From assembly GCA_036267755.1 (NCBI GenBank), contig DATAVK010000117.1, forward strand, positions 9,002-73,001: DNA of 64,000 bases, given 5' to 3'. The DNA comes from DATAVK01 sp036267755 (GTDB lineage Bacteria; Actinomycetota; Actinomycetes; JAFAQI01). Shown piece after piece: positions 1 to 8,015 of this stretch. How positions within the stretch are numbered: position 1 is the first letter of the stretch; each line of letters opens with the position of its first letter. The position numbers were made by a program, and so were the translations under genes. The notes under the pieces are model-generated. The model was not told the origin of the DNA. It made no database searches and was given only the letters and a program-made list of their open reading frames with translations.

Positions 1-921
1 CTCGAGTGCCTCGGCGATGATCGTGCGGGAGCTGGCACCCGTGAAGTGCTGCGTAACGCCGACATCGAAGTAGACGTGAGGGAACACCTCGGACAGGTAC
101 GCCGCCTGGCGCTGGTATGGATAACAGTGCAGGAAGATCACGTTCACGCCGCGAGCGCCGAGCTCGCGGACCCACGGCGTGAAGACCGACGGGTCGGTGC
201 GGTGCAACGTGAGATCGGTGTCGCCGAACCCGGTGTGCACCTGTAGCGGCAGCTTGCGCTGTGCCGCGACGTCGATCGCCGTGTGCAGCAGGTGGGTGAG
301 CAGGACCGGTGCGTCGAGCCGCAGGTCGTCGTTGTCGGCAAAGGTCGCGAACCACTGCTCGGCGGCCTTCGTCACAGTGCCGTTGTCCGGCGGGGTCGGG
401 TCGAGATCGAAGCCGTAGCGATACGCCACCACTGACTTGAAGCCCACGCTGACGGACCCGGCCGTATCCAGTGCCGCACCCAGCCCTGCGACGAACTCGC
501 TCGGGCCGTCGACACTGCGGGCCAGGTCCTCGGCCACCCGCTCGATGCGCGAGACGGTGTGCGTCGGTACGCCGGACAGCCGGTGCATCTCGTCCGGCTC
601 GACCACCTCACCCGGCCGATGACCGGTATCGATGAGCAGCAGCTCGGAGCCGGCCGCCTGCAGGAACAAGCGGTTCACTGCCTCGGCGCCGAGGTCGGCA
701 CGCGCCTTGAGGTAGTCGTCGGGGTCACAGCCCGGCTCGAGACCGAGCATGGGCGCGCAACGGGTGAGGATCGCCGTACCGATCGGGGCGTCGAAGTGCG
801 AGGTACCAGGAGGCGGCGGCATGCCGCCCTCGTTCATCAGCAGCTCGAACTGCGGTCGCTCGAGCGTGATCGGGACGACGCCGTGCACGTGATGGTCGAC
901 GAGGCCTCGATCGGTGGGCAC
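1..921 (-). CDS. Amidohydrolase (metal-dependent, FluG N-domain type), partial
   Basis: The 307 visible codons read from GTG at 921 and run off the left edge, so the C-terminus is missing (the family usually has about 370 residues). Near the N-terminus it reads LVDHHVHG, the HxH metal pair of the amidohydrolase fold. Further on it has a QVHTGFGD strand and an IFLHCYPY strand, the expected later metal and active-site histidines. It starts 9 nt after the stop of the glutamine-synthetase-like gene and is in the same reading frame. From this family and context I infer hydrolysis of a gamma-glutamyl or other amide intermediate made by its neighbour; the substrate is unknown. GTG 921 is the first start after the in-frame TAG. 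Confidence 0.85.
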   Translation of the reverse strand, partial: MPTDRGLVDHHVHGVVPITLERPQFELLMNEGGMPPPPGTSHFDAPIGTAILTRCAPMLGLEPGCDPDDYLKARADLGAEAVNRLFLQAAGSELLLIDTGHRPGEVVEPDEMHRLSGVPTHTVSRIERVAEDLARSVDGPSEFVAGLGAALDTAGSVSVGFKSVVAYRYGFDLDPTPPDNGTVTKAAEQWFATFADNDDLRLDAPVLLTHLLHTAIDVAAQRKLPLQVHTGFGDTDLTLHRTDPSVFTPWVRELGARGVNVIFLHCYPYQRQAAYLSEVFPHVYFDVGVTQHFTGASSRTIIAEALE

Positions 922-930
922 AGCCGGCTC

Positions 931-2400
931 CTAGTAGAACTCGAAGTACTCGCGCATTTCCCAGTCCGTGACCTCGCCGAGGAAGCGGTTGCACTCATTG
1001 CGCTTGGCCGCGGTGATGAACTTCACGAAGCCCTCACCGAACGCCTTCGGGAAGAACGTGTCCGCCTCGAGGATGTCGACCGCTTCCCACAGGCTGGTCG
1101 GCAGCTTCGGCGCGTCGGTCGCGTAGGGGTCGTTGTCGACCATCGGCGGCGGCGTCAGCTTGCGCCGGATGCCGTCGAGGCCCGCGGCGAGATTGGCGGC
1201 CAGGTAGAAGTACGGGTTGGCCGCCGGCTCGCCGAGCCGGTTCTCGATGTGCGATCCCTTCTCCATCGGGCCGCCCTGCACCCGGATCGCGACACCGCGG
1301 TTCTCGACTCCCCAGTTCACCCGGTCGGGAGCGAACGAGTAGGGCTTGTAGCGCTTGTAGCCGTTGATCGTCGGGGTCGAGAACACCATGCTCTCGCGGG
1401 TGTGCTCGAGCAGGCCCGCGGTGAACTGCCGACCGACCTCCGAGAGGTCCTGCTTCGGATCCTGGCTGACGAACGCGTTCTCACCGGTCTTGATGTCACG
1501 CAGCGACTCGTGCAGGTGCCAGCCGCTGGAGAAGAAGTTGGGCAGCGACGGGCGACACATGAACGACGTGTGCAGGCCCATGTTGTGGGTGACCTGCTTC
1601 GCCGCGGTCCGGAACAGGATCATCGCGTCGGCAGGCTGCAGCCCGGTCAACGGGTCGAACGTGATCTCCAGCTGGCCCGGACCCCACTCGTCCTCGATCG
1701 ACCGCAGCGGCAGGCCGAGGTCGATGTAGGCGTCGCGCAGCTTCTCGACGACGTCGTTGATCCCGGCGAGCCGCACCTCGGACAGGTACTGGTAACCCTG
1801 CTCGAGGACACTCACCCGCGGCGGGGGCGGGGGCCAGCCGGACTCGTTGAGCTCGATCCGGTCGGAGTCCCGGCGTACGACGTAGAACTCGACCTCCAGC
1901 CCGGCGACGTAGTCGAACCCGAGCTCGGCGGCCGCGTCGACCTGCTCCTTGAGCAGCCGGCGACCATCGAGCGGGACCGGCTTGCCGTTGGAGAAGTAGG
2001 CGTCCGTGATGACCCAGGCGGTCCGGTCGGCCCACGGCAGGATCCGGAACGTCGTGGGGTCCGGCACCAGGATCATGTCGGGGAAGCCGGTCAGCTCCGG
2101 GATGTCGAAGCCGCCACCAGGGACGAACGGCGGAGTGAAGACGTTGTTGGCCGTGTCCATGCTGAGCAGCGCAGCCGAGAAGTCGATGCCGTTCTGCAGC
2201 GACGCGATGTAGTCCGGCGCCGACATGAACTTGCATCGCGGCACGCCGTGCTGGTCGACCCAGATCATCCGGATCGTGCGCAGCCCCTGCTCGTCGATGA
2301 CCTCGGCGCTGTGCTCACCGGCCTGAAGCTGAGCATCGGTCAGTAGGCCGTGCTCGGCGACGAAGCCGTGCCTGCCGACGCCTCGATCGTTGCTGCTCAT
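931..2400 (-). CDS. Glutamine-synthetase-like ligase (gamma-glutamylamide synthetase family)
   Basis: A 489-residue protein with the full GS fold. The catalytic metal glutamates are in LEVEFYV (about 168-174), followed by EDEWGPGQLEITF, the GWHLHESL histidine strand, the NRGVAIRV arginine strand and SHIENRLGEPAANPYFY near the end. It lacks the adenylylation loop of housekeeping GlnA, and its neighbours are not nitrogen-assimilation genes. The family includes PuuA- and TdnQ-type enzymes that join glutamate to an amine using ATP. ATG 2400 is preceded by GGAGAG at a good distance and overlaps the stop of the upstream amidotransferase by 4 nt, so the two are translationally coupled. The amine substrate cannot be told. 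Confidence 0.9.
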   Translation of the reverse strand: MSSNDRGVGRHGFVAEHGLLTDAQLQAGEHSAEVIDEQGLRTIRMIWVDQHGVPRCKFMSAPDYIASLQNGIDFSAALLSMDTANNVFTPPFVPGGGFDIPELTGFPDMILVPDPTTFRILPWADRTAWVITDAYFSNGKPVPLDGRRLLKEQVDAAAELGFDYVAGLEVEFYVVRRDSDRIELNESGWPPPPPRVSVLEQGYQYLSEVRLAGINDVVEKLRDAYIDLGLPLRSIEDEWGPGQLEITFDPLTGLQPADAMILFRTAAKQVTHNMGLHTSFMCRPSLPNFFSSGWHLHESLRDIKTGENAFVSQDPKQDLSEVGRQFTAGLLEHTRESMVFSTPTINGYKRYKPYSFAPDRVNWGVENRGVAIRVQGGPMEKGSHIENRLGEPAANPYFYLAANLAAGLDGIRRKLTPPPMVDNDPYATDAPKLPTSLWEAVDILEADTFFPKAFGEGFVKFITAAKRNECNRFLGEVTDWEMREYFEFY

Positions 2401-3116
2401 CGAATCTCTCCTGCCAGGGGTACGACGCCGTCGCCGAGCGTCACGGCGGTGCCGATGGGCACCAGTTGCGGGTCCGAGCTGTTCGGGAAGATCAGCGTGA
2501 AGACGGAGTCGTCGTCGGAGTGGACCGACGTCGAGACGACCTCGGCCCCGTCCGTCCTGAAGTGCCACATCGCGTTCTGCCGGTTGTCGGTGTAGAGCGC
2601 GAGCGTCCCGTCGGCGCCGAGGTAACCCAGGTTGACCTTGCCCTGGAACGTCTCGTCGACCTCGGCCAGCGCGTCGACCGGCTTCACGCCCGCCTCGATC
2701 CGGTCGGAGAAGAACACCCAGCCGACCTCGCTGTCGGCTCCACCCTTCAGTCGATCGGCGTACGGCGGTCGCAGCGCCTCGGCCCGGCTGAGGAAACCGT
2801 TGTGGCAGAACGCGTAGTCGGTGCCGTGGAAGAACGGCTGGGTGTCGGCGAGCTGCACCGTCGACAGCTTGTTGGGTCGGCGCAGGTGGACGAGGAACCG
2901 GCGGGAGTCGACGTCGAGCAGTTCCTCGTGCTCCTTGTACTGGTCGATGTAGCGCCCGATGTCACGCACAACGCGCACCTCGCCGCTCGGGTCGTCAAGC
3001 CATGCGACGCCCCAGCCGAAGCTGCCGAGCCCGTAGGTCTCGAGCAGGCTCACCCACTCGTGCAGCCGGGAAAACGGCCGTGGCTCGTCCGTGGCCACAG
3101 CCAAGATCTCGCACAC
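2397..3116 (-). CDS. Class II glutamine amidotransferase
   Basis: A 239-residue Ntn-type glutaminase domain. GTG 3116 places the catalytic cysteine at residue 2 (M-C-E-I-L), to be exposed by methionine removal. The oxyanion and binding segment reads FCHNGFLS around residue 108, and LVHLRRP precedes it. There is no fused synthetase domain. It is first in a minus-strand operon with the GS-like ligase (4-nt overlap) and the amidohydrolase. A paired GATase and GS-like protein is also seen in aniline-type (TdnT/TdnQ) systems, so it may hydrolyse a gamma-glutamyl amide or deliver ammonia. AAGGA lies 9 nt before the start. Confidence 0.88.
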   Translation of the reverse strand: MCEILAVATDEPRPFSRLHEWVSLLETYGLGSFGWGVAWLDDPSGEVRVVRDIGRYIDQYKEHEELLDVDSRRFLVHLRRPNKLSTVQLADTQPFFHGTDYAFCHNGFLSRAEALRPPYADRLKGGADSEVGWVFFSDRIEAGVKPVDALAEVDETFQGKVNLGYLGADGTLALYTDNRQNAMWHFRTDGAEVVSTSVHSDDDSVFTLIFPNSSDPQLVPIGTAVTLGDGVVPLAGEIR

Positions 3117-3388
3117 CTAGTCGCGTCCTTTCCAGCGGTCGGCACCTCGAGGGGATGTATGCACTTGTGAGGTAGTCCCCGCTCCATCCTCGTCGTCTGA
3201 TGCCGATCAGGCGGTTCCGCCGTACATTTGAACGCGCATCTTGTGCCTGCGCATCGTATTGCTCCGGCATCAGCCCGACAAGCCCCGGGCCCCCGCGCGC
3301 CGCCGCCTCACCGGCTGCGGGCCCGCTGCCGCGACCTGATGTGATGTGCCGCGCAACCAAACCTGCGACACCGCCCGAGGAGCGCACT
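3117..3388. promoter_or_regulatory. Divergent promoter region, amidotransferase operon / alcohol dehydrogenase
   Basis: This 272-nt non-coding stretch must hold promoters for both directions. I see a short interrupted palindrome GGGGA...TCCCC near 3152-3180 and two GCGCATC repeats near 3234-3260, but no convincing sigma-70 hexamer pair. A GAGGAG at 3377-3382 sets the dehydrogenase start. Co-regulation of the two units is an inference from the layout. Confidence 0.4.
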
Positions 3389-4492
3389 GTGCGAGCAGCC
3401 ATCACGCTGGCAACCGACACCCCCACGCTGATCGCGGACGACGTCGAGCTGGACGCACCGCACGCGGACGAGGTGCGGGTGAGCATCGACAGCTGCGGGC
3501 TGTGCCACAGCGACCTGTCCTACATCGACGGCGTGCTGCCCGGGACCTTCCCGATGGTCCTGGGTCACGAAGCCGCCGGCGTGGTGACGGAGGTCGGTCC
3601 TGGCGTGACCACCGTCGCCGAGGGGCAGCGGGTCGTGATGAGCTTCCGGCCGGCCTGCAAGCGCTGCTACTGGTGCATCCGGGGTGAAGAGTCGCTGTGC
3701 GCGGAGGGCACCAAGCTGCTGAACGGCCGGCTCTCCGACGGGGGCACCCGGCTGAGCCGCGATGGCCAGGAGCTGATGCGCGGCCTGGTGGTGGCCGGCT
3801 TCGCCGAGCAGACGGTGGTGCCGGTGGCGGCCGTCACCGCACTGCCGGATGACATTCCGCTGCACATCGCTGCGCTGATCGGCTGCGCGGTCCAGACCGG
3901 GCTCGGAGCGGTGTTCAACACGGCGCAGGTAGAGGTGGGAGCCACGGTCATGGTCACCGGGCTCGGCGGGATCGGGATGAGCATCGTGCAGGGCGCCGCC
4001 ATCGCCGGGGCCGCGATCGTCATTGGTGTCGATCCCGTCGCCTCACGGCGTGAGCTCGCCCTGCGGCTAGGGGCAACTGCTGTCGTCGACCCAGCGGACG
4101 CGGACCCGGTCGCCGTGGCGCGTGAGGCGACGAACGGGATCGGCGTCGACTACGCCTTCGACGCGGTCGGCCGCGCCGAGCTAGTCGAGCAGCTGATGAA
4201 GCTCACCCGCAACGGCGGGACCACGGTGATGGTCGGCGTACCCGGCCCGAGCGAGGTCGTGAAGGTCCGCGGTCTGGTCCACAACCTCTACGAGAAGAAA
4301 CTGATCGGCTGCTACCTCGGATCGGCGCGGCAGGAACGCGACATCGACCGGGCGATCCGGCTGTGGCGCGCCGGCCGGTTGGACCTCGAAGGGATGATCA
4401 GCGAGCAGGTCGGCCTCGCCGACCTCGACCGGGCGGCCGAGGCGATGCGGGTCGGCGACGGGCTGCGCTGGGTGATCAAGCCCGCCGTGTGA
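3389..4492 (+). CDS. Zinc-dependent alcohol dehydrogenase (MDR superfamily, class III-like)
   Basis: A 367-residue medium-chain dehydrogenase/reductase. The catalytic zinc ligands are in SCGLCHSDL and LGHEAAG. The structural zinc loop is the cysteine-rich RPACKRCYWCIRGEESLC. The NAD(P) fold shows GLGGIGMS around residue 191. The closest family appearance is the actinobacterial NDMA-dependent / mycothiol-linked alcohol dehydrogenase group. I chose GTG 3389 because GAGGAG lies 6 nt upstream and the next residues (RAAITLATDTP) begin the conserved fold; longer in-frame starts add an unlikely arginine-rich leader. It is divergent from the GATase-GS-amidohydrolase operon and could oxidise an alcohol or aldehyde arising from amine breakdown. 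Confidence 0.9.
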   Translation: MRAAITLATDTPTLIADDVELDAPHADEVRVSIDSCGLCHSDLSYIDGVLPGTFPMVLGHEAAGVVTEVGPGVTTVAEGQRVVMSFRPACKRCYWCIRGEESLCAEGTKLLNGRLSDGGTRLSRDGQELMRGLVVAGFAEQTVVPVAAVTALPDDIPLHIAALIGCAVQTGLGAVFNTAQVEVGATVMVTGLGGIGMSIVQGAAIAGAAIVIGVDPVASRRELALRLGATAVVDPADADPVAVAREATNGIGVDYAFDAVGRAELVEQLMKLTRNGGTTVMVGVPGPSEVVKVRGLVHNLYEKKLIGCYLGSARQERDIDRAIRLWRAGRLDLEGMISEQVGLADLDRAAEAMRVGDGLRWVIKPAV

Positions 4493-4511
4493 TGCGGCGC
4501 TGCCCCGACGG

Positions 4512-5522
4512 TCAGGCAGCCGACGGCTGAATCGGGACGGCCAGCAGATGCAACGCCGTCAGCGACGACCCGTAGACGAACAGCAGCGACTGCTGGCCGG
4601 CAGCGAGGGTCACGCTCATCGGGCTCTGTCCCTTGACCAGCTGTTTGCAGGTGGGCGTGACCGCCGACGGCCAGCTGACCACCGACACCTGATGTGTCCC
4701 AGCGGTCGTCGGGAAGATCGCGAACGCCGACTGGATAGCGGACGTCGCGGCGTTGAAGATGTACGGCAGTCCCTTGATTTGAGGATCGCCGTTCAGCGGC
4801 GGCGCGCACGAGTGGTCGATCAACAAATAGATCCCGGAGTGGCCGGTCTGCGGGACGAGCGACTGGTCGACCAGGATCTCGGCTTTGCCCGCGGGCGGCG
4901 GCGGGGCAGCCGGACCCTTGGCGCCCTGGCCGTCGTCGCCGCTCTCGACACGCTCCGAGGTTGAGAGGCCCGAGAGCGGGCCGGGTATCTGCACGGAGCC
5001 GGTATCGGCGCTGAGCACGATCGTGATCCGCGCGTTCGAACCGTCGTCGATGAGGCCACCGACACCCTTGGAGTCGTCGTTAGCCGTCGGCGTTGCGGGG
5101 TTCTCTCCGGCTGGGAGCGCGAACAGCTCGACGGTCTTCTGCCCGAAGGTCGACAACAGCCTCGGGTGCACGTACGACGATGCCGTGCCAAACGTGACGT
5201 TGGTCAGGATCGGCGTCGCGGCGGCACCGGTCAGCTGGGTGTCATAGATGTCGAGCGCCGGCCCAGGCTTCCCCTTGGGCGCGTACAGGTTGACCACCCG
5301 GATGCTGGCGTCGCTCACCGGATGTCCCGAGTTGCTCTGGGCGGCAGCTGACGCGGCAATGGACGGAGTCGACGTGCCCGACGGCGCACCGCTCGGCGGC
5401 GCCGCGGCTGCACCGCCGGAAGCCGACCCGCCACCGCAGCCGGCCAACAAGACGGTGCCTGCGGCAACTGCCACCACGGACATCGGAAGACGAACTCGAC
5501 CACGACCAGTCACCGGACCCAC
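4512..5522 (-). CDS. Secreted lipoprotein with DUF4397-like repeats
   Basis: A 336-residue exported protein. The N-terminus has an arginine-rich start, a hydrophobic stretch and the lipobox LLAGC (Cys about residue 29), followed by a Gly/Ala/Ser/Pro-rich linker. The body contains a segment beginning ASIRVVNLYAPKGKPGPALDIYD, resembling the DUF4397 beta-sandwich start, and a second similar region in the last third. No enzymatic motif is visible, so it is probably a lipid-anchored surface domain of unknown role. It is convergent with the alcohol dehydrogenase and has no obvious operon partner. An internal ATG (about 5481) before SVVAVAAG is an alternative start. Confidence 0.65.
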   Translation of the reverse strand: MGPVTGRGRVRLPMSVVAVAAGTVLLAGCGGGSASGGAAAAPPSGAPSGTSTPSIAASAAAQSNSGHPVSDASIRVVNLYAPKGKPGPALDIYDTQLTGAAATPILTNVTFGTASSYVHPRLLSTFGQKTVELFALPAGENPATPTANDDSKGVGGLIDDGSNARITIVLSADTGSVQIPGPLSGLSTSERVESGDDGQGAKGPAAPPPPAGKAEILVDQSLVPQTGHSGIYLLIDHSCAPPLNGDPQIKGLPYIFNAATSAIQSAFAIFPTTAGTHQVSVVSWPSAVTPTCKQLVKGQSPMSVTLAAGQQSLLFVYGSSLTALHLLAVPIQPSAA

Positions 5523-5634
5523 CCCTGCACGGTTGACGACGAGGAGCCCAGTGCACGCTGCGCCCGTAACGTCTCAGTAATGCCACACTTGTCAGGTCGC
5601 TCGGCCCAAAGCCACGCTCGAGCGTCCTGACAGG

Positions 5635-6063
5635 TCAGTCGTCGGCGACGAGCTCGACCTCGAAGCCGTCCGCGTTCTCGAGATAGGCGGCGTACTGGTC
5701 CTGCCCGCCGGCATGCGGGTGAAGGTCCTCGAACATCAGCGCCCACCCATGGCGCCCGGCCTTGGCGGTCAGCGCGTCGACCCGCTCCTCGTCGCCGGCG
5801 TGGAAGGCGAGGTGGTTCAGGCCGGGACGCAGCCGGTCGTGATCCGCCGCCGACATCGCGGACGACGCTTCGATGACGAGGTACGTCGATGCCAACCGCC
5901 AGCTCCTGCCCGTCTCCCATTCCTGGAACGGCCGGTAACCCAGCTCGGTGAGCAGCCACCCCCATTCGCCGGCCGCCCGTTCCAGGTCCGGAACCCACAG
6001 CTCGATGTGGTGGACCGCGCCGATGCCGTTCACGCCGTCACCGGACGATGTGTGCGCGGGCAC
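5635..6063 (-). CDS. VOC/glyoxalase-fold protein
   Basis: A 142-residue single-module vicinal-oxygen-chelate protein. It opens with GAVHHIELWVPDLERAAGEWGW and has LNHLAFHAGDEERVDAL in the middle and AAYLENADGFEVELVAD at the end: the usual metal-binding His/Glu positions of the glyoxalase/bleomycin-resistance family. Substrate not inferable. GTG 6063 has GAAGG upstream but makes the gene overlap the antiporter gene by 26 nt; GTG 6033 would avoid overlap and still keep the whole fold. It probably forms an operon with the antiporter. Confidence 0.8.
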   Translation of the reverse strand: MPAHTSSGDGVNGIGAVHHIELWVPDLERAAGEWGWLLTELGYRPFQEWETGRSWRLASTYLVIEASSAMSAADHDRLRPGLNHLAFHAGDEERVDALTAKAGRHGWALMFEDLHPHAGGQDQYAAYLENADGFEVELVADD

Positions 6064-7921
6064 CGGCGACCTTCACCGCGGCGCTCAGCGTGTCCAGGTC
6101 GAAGGCGCCGTAGTGACGGCGGCCGTTGATGAAGAAGGTCGGGGTTCCCGTCACGCCCGACAGGTCCGCGCTGTCGACGTCGCTCTGCACCCGGGCGCTA
6201 TAGGTGCGCTCCTTGATCGCGGTCGTGAACGTCGGGACGTCCAGGCCCAGCTCGCCGGCGTAGCGCACCAGATCGGAGAACCGCAACGCGTCCTGGTGCG
6301 CCAGCAGCAGGTCGTGCATCTCCCAGAACGCCCCTTGCTCGGCCGCGGCCTCGGTCGCCTCGGCCGCCATCCGGGCATGGGGATGGACGTCGTCGAGCGG
6401 CAGGTGCCGCCAGACATAGGTGATGTCGGTGTGACTCGCCATCAGAGCCCGGACGACCGGCTCGGCCTGGCCGCAGTACGGACACTCGAGATCGCCGTAC
6501 TCGACCAGCGTCACGAGCGAGTCCGGGTCTCCTCTGATGTGGTCCCGGTCAGGGTCAACGGGGTCGGCCAGGTCGCGGATGGTTGACGCCGTACCCAGCA
6601 GTGCCCGGGTTCGTAATGGCGTCGGGAGCCGTTCGATCACCCGGAACACGGTCCACGAGAGGGCACTGGCGACGAGCGCCGACGCAAGCACGCCCGCCTT
6701 GGCCTCCTGCAGATCCGATCCCGTGAACGCCAGTGACGCGATGAGCAGCGAAACCGTGAACCCGATGCCGGAGACCGCCCCCGCCCCGATGACCGAGCCC
6801 CAGCCGACCGGCGGTCGGAGCCGCCCCTTGGACACGGTGGTCACCAGCGACGCCGTACCCGCGATCCCGATCGGTTTGCCCAGGCAGTAGCCGATGACGA
6901 TGCCGAGCGTGATCGGGGAGCTGAACGCGCGTCCCAGGAAGCCGGGGTTCAGCGGGATGCCGGCGTTGGCGAACGCGAACACGGGGACGATGACGTAGCT
7001 CGTCCACGGATGCCAGAGCTGGGCGAGCCGCTCGTTGGGCGATAGTGCGGCTTCGATCCCGACCCTGGCCCGGCGCGCGAGCTCGGGCGTGGGCTGCTCC
7101 CGGAACTGCCGGAAGTCGTCGCTGGCCCGCTCCAGGTCGGAGCGACCCGCGGGATAGGCGTAGGTCACCAGCCCCATGGCGAGGCCTACGACAACCGGGT
7201 CGATGCCGGACTTCGTCATCGCGACCCAGGTCGCGGCGCCGAGAGCGAAGTAGAGGATGCCGCTGCGCGCCTCGCGGGCCCGGACCACCAGGACGGTGGC
7301 GAAGAAAAACAGCGCGAGGCCCAGTGGCTTGAGGTCGACGGATTCGGAGTACGCCGCCGCGATGACGACCAGCGCGACGATGTCGTCCACGACCACGACC
7401 GTCAGCACGAACGCCCGCAGCCGGTCGGGGAACCGCGGCCCCACCATGGCGAGCATCCCCAGCGCAAACGCCGTGTCGGTGGACATCGCCGTACCCCAGC
7501 CGTGCGCCGAGGACCGGCCCGCGTTGAATGCCAGGTAGATCGCCACCGGCACGACCATGCCGCCCACGCCCGCCAGCAACGGCAGCGCGACGCGTCGACG
7601 CTCGCGCAGCTCCCCGATGTCGGCCTCGCGCCGCGCCTCAAGCCCGACCACGAAGAAGAAGAACGTCATCAGGCCGCTGTTCACCCAGCTGCGGAGGTCC
7701 TCGCTGAGCGAGCCGCCACCGATCCGGATCGACAGCGTGGTGTGCCAGAGCCGGTCGTACGACGACGCGTCGATATTGACCCAGATCAGGGCCGCGATCG
7801 CCGCGCCGAGGAGCACGCTCGCGCCGCCGGTCTCCGTCTGGATGAATGCGCGGAACGGCGTCTGCAACGTGCGGTTCCAGGCGGTGTGCCCGGTGGCAGC
7901 CGGAGCGTCGGCCTCGCTCAC
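6038..7921 (-). CDS. nhaA: Na+/H+ antiporter NhaA fused to a DsbA-like thioredoxin domain
   Basis: A 627-residue two-part protein. Residues about 25-440 are NhaA: many hydrophobic helices, the paired aspartates in LTVVVVDDIVALVVIA and the TDTAFALGMLA and GIGFTVSLLIA helices. Residues about 464-627 form a DsbA-fold domain with the redox motif CPYC at about 480-483 and the cis-proline loop TGTPTFFI. NhaA topology puts the C-terminus in the cytoplasm, so the redox domain should act there. GTG 7921, preceded by AGGGGAT, leaves 94 nt to the divergent operon; the earlier ATG 7996 would leave only 19 nt. The neighbouring genes are redox-regulator-like, suggesting redox-linked ion homeostasis. Confidence 0.88.
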   Translation of the reverse strand: MSEADAPAATGHTAWNRTLQTPFRAFIQTETGGASVLLGAAIAALIWVNIDASSYDRLWHTTLSIRIGGGSLSEDLRSWVNSGLMTFFFFVVGLEARREADIGELRERRRVALPLLAGVGGMVVPVAIYLAFNAGRSSAHGWGTAMSTDTAFALGMLAMVGPRFPDRLRAFVLTVVVVDDIVALVVIAAAYSESVDLKPLGLALFFFATVLVVRAREARSGILYFALGAATWVAMTKSGIDPVVVGLAMGLVTYAYPAGRSDLERASDDFRQFREQPTPELARRARVGIEAALSPNERLAQLWHPWTSYVIVPVFAFANAGIPLNPGFLGRAFSSPITLGIVIGYCLGKPIGIAGTASLVTTVSKGRLRPPVGWGSVIGAGAVSGIGFTVSLLIASLAFTGSDLQEAKAGVLASALVASALSWTVFRVIERLPTPLRTRALLGTASTIRDLADPVDPDRDHIRGDPDSLVTLVEYGDLECPYCGQAEPVVRALMASHTDITYVWRHLPLDDVHPHARMAAEATEAAAEQGAFWEMHDLLLAHQDALRFSDLVRYAGELGLDVPTFTTAIKERTYSARVQSDVDSADLSGVTGTPTFFINGRRHYGAFDLDTLSAAVKVAGARAHIVR

Positions 7922-8015
7922 ATCGGCAGTATCCCCTGCTTGCGCAGCGTAGGTAGGGTTGGCATCCGACGGCCGGTTCGGCGGCCGTCGCCCCATCGCC
8001 GAGTCCGAGGCCCTT
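7922..8015. promoter_or_regulatory. Divergent promoter region, NhaA-DsbA / redox-regulator operon
   Basis: This 94-nt gap separates the divergent starts. A TAGGGT hexamer at 7954-7959 could serve as a plus-strand -10 element; no clear -35 accompanies it. GAGG at 8007-8010 is the ribosome binding site of the plus-strand gene. Confidence 0.3.

Noticed and set aside
559..2346. Long plus-strand open frame opposite the glutamine-synthetase-like gene
   Set aside because: It is the antisense shadow of a recognisable GS-like gene, arginine/valine-rich with no family motif.
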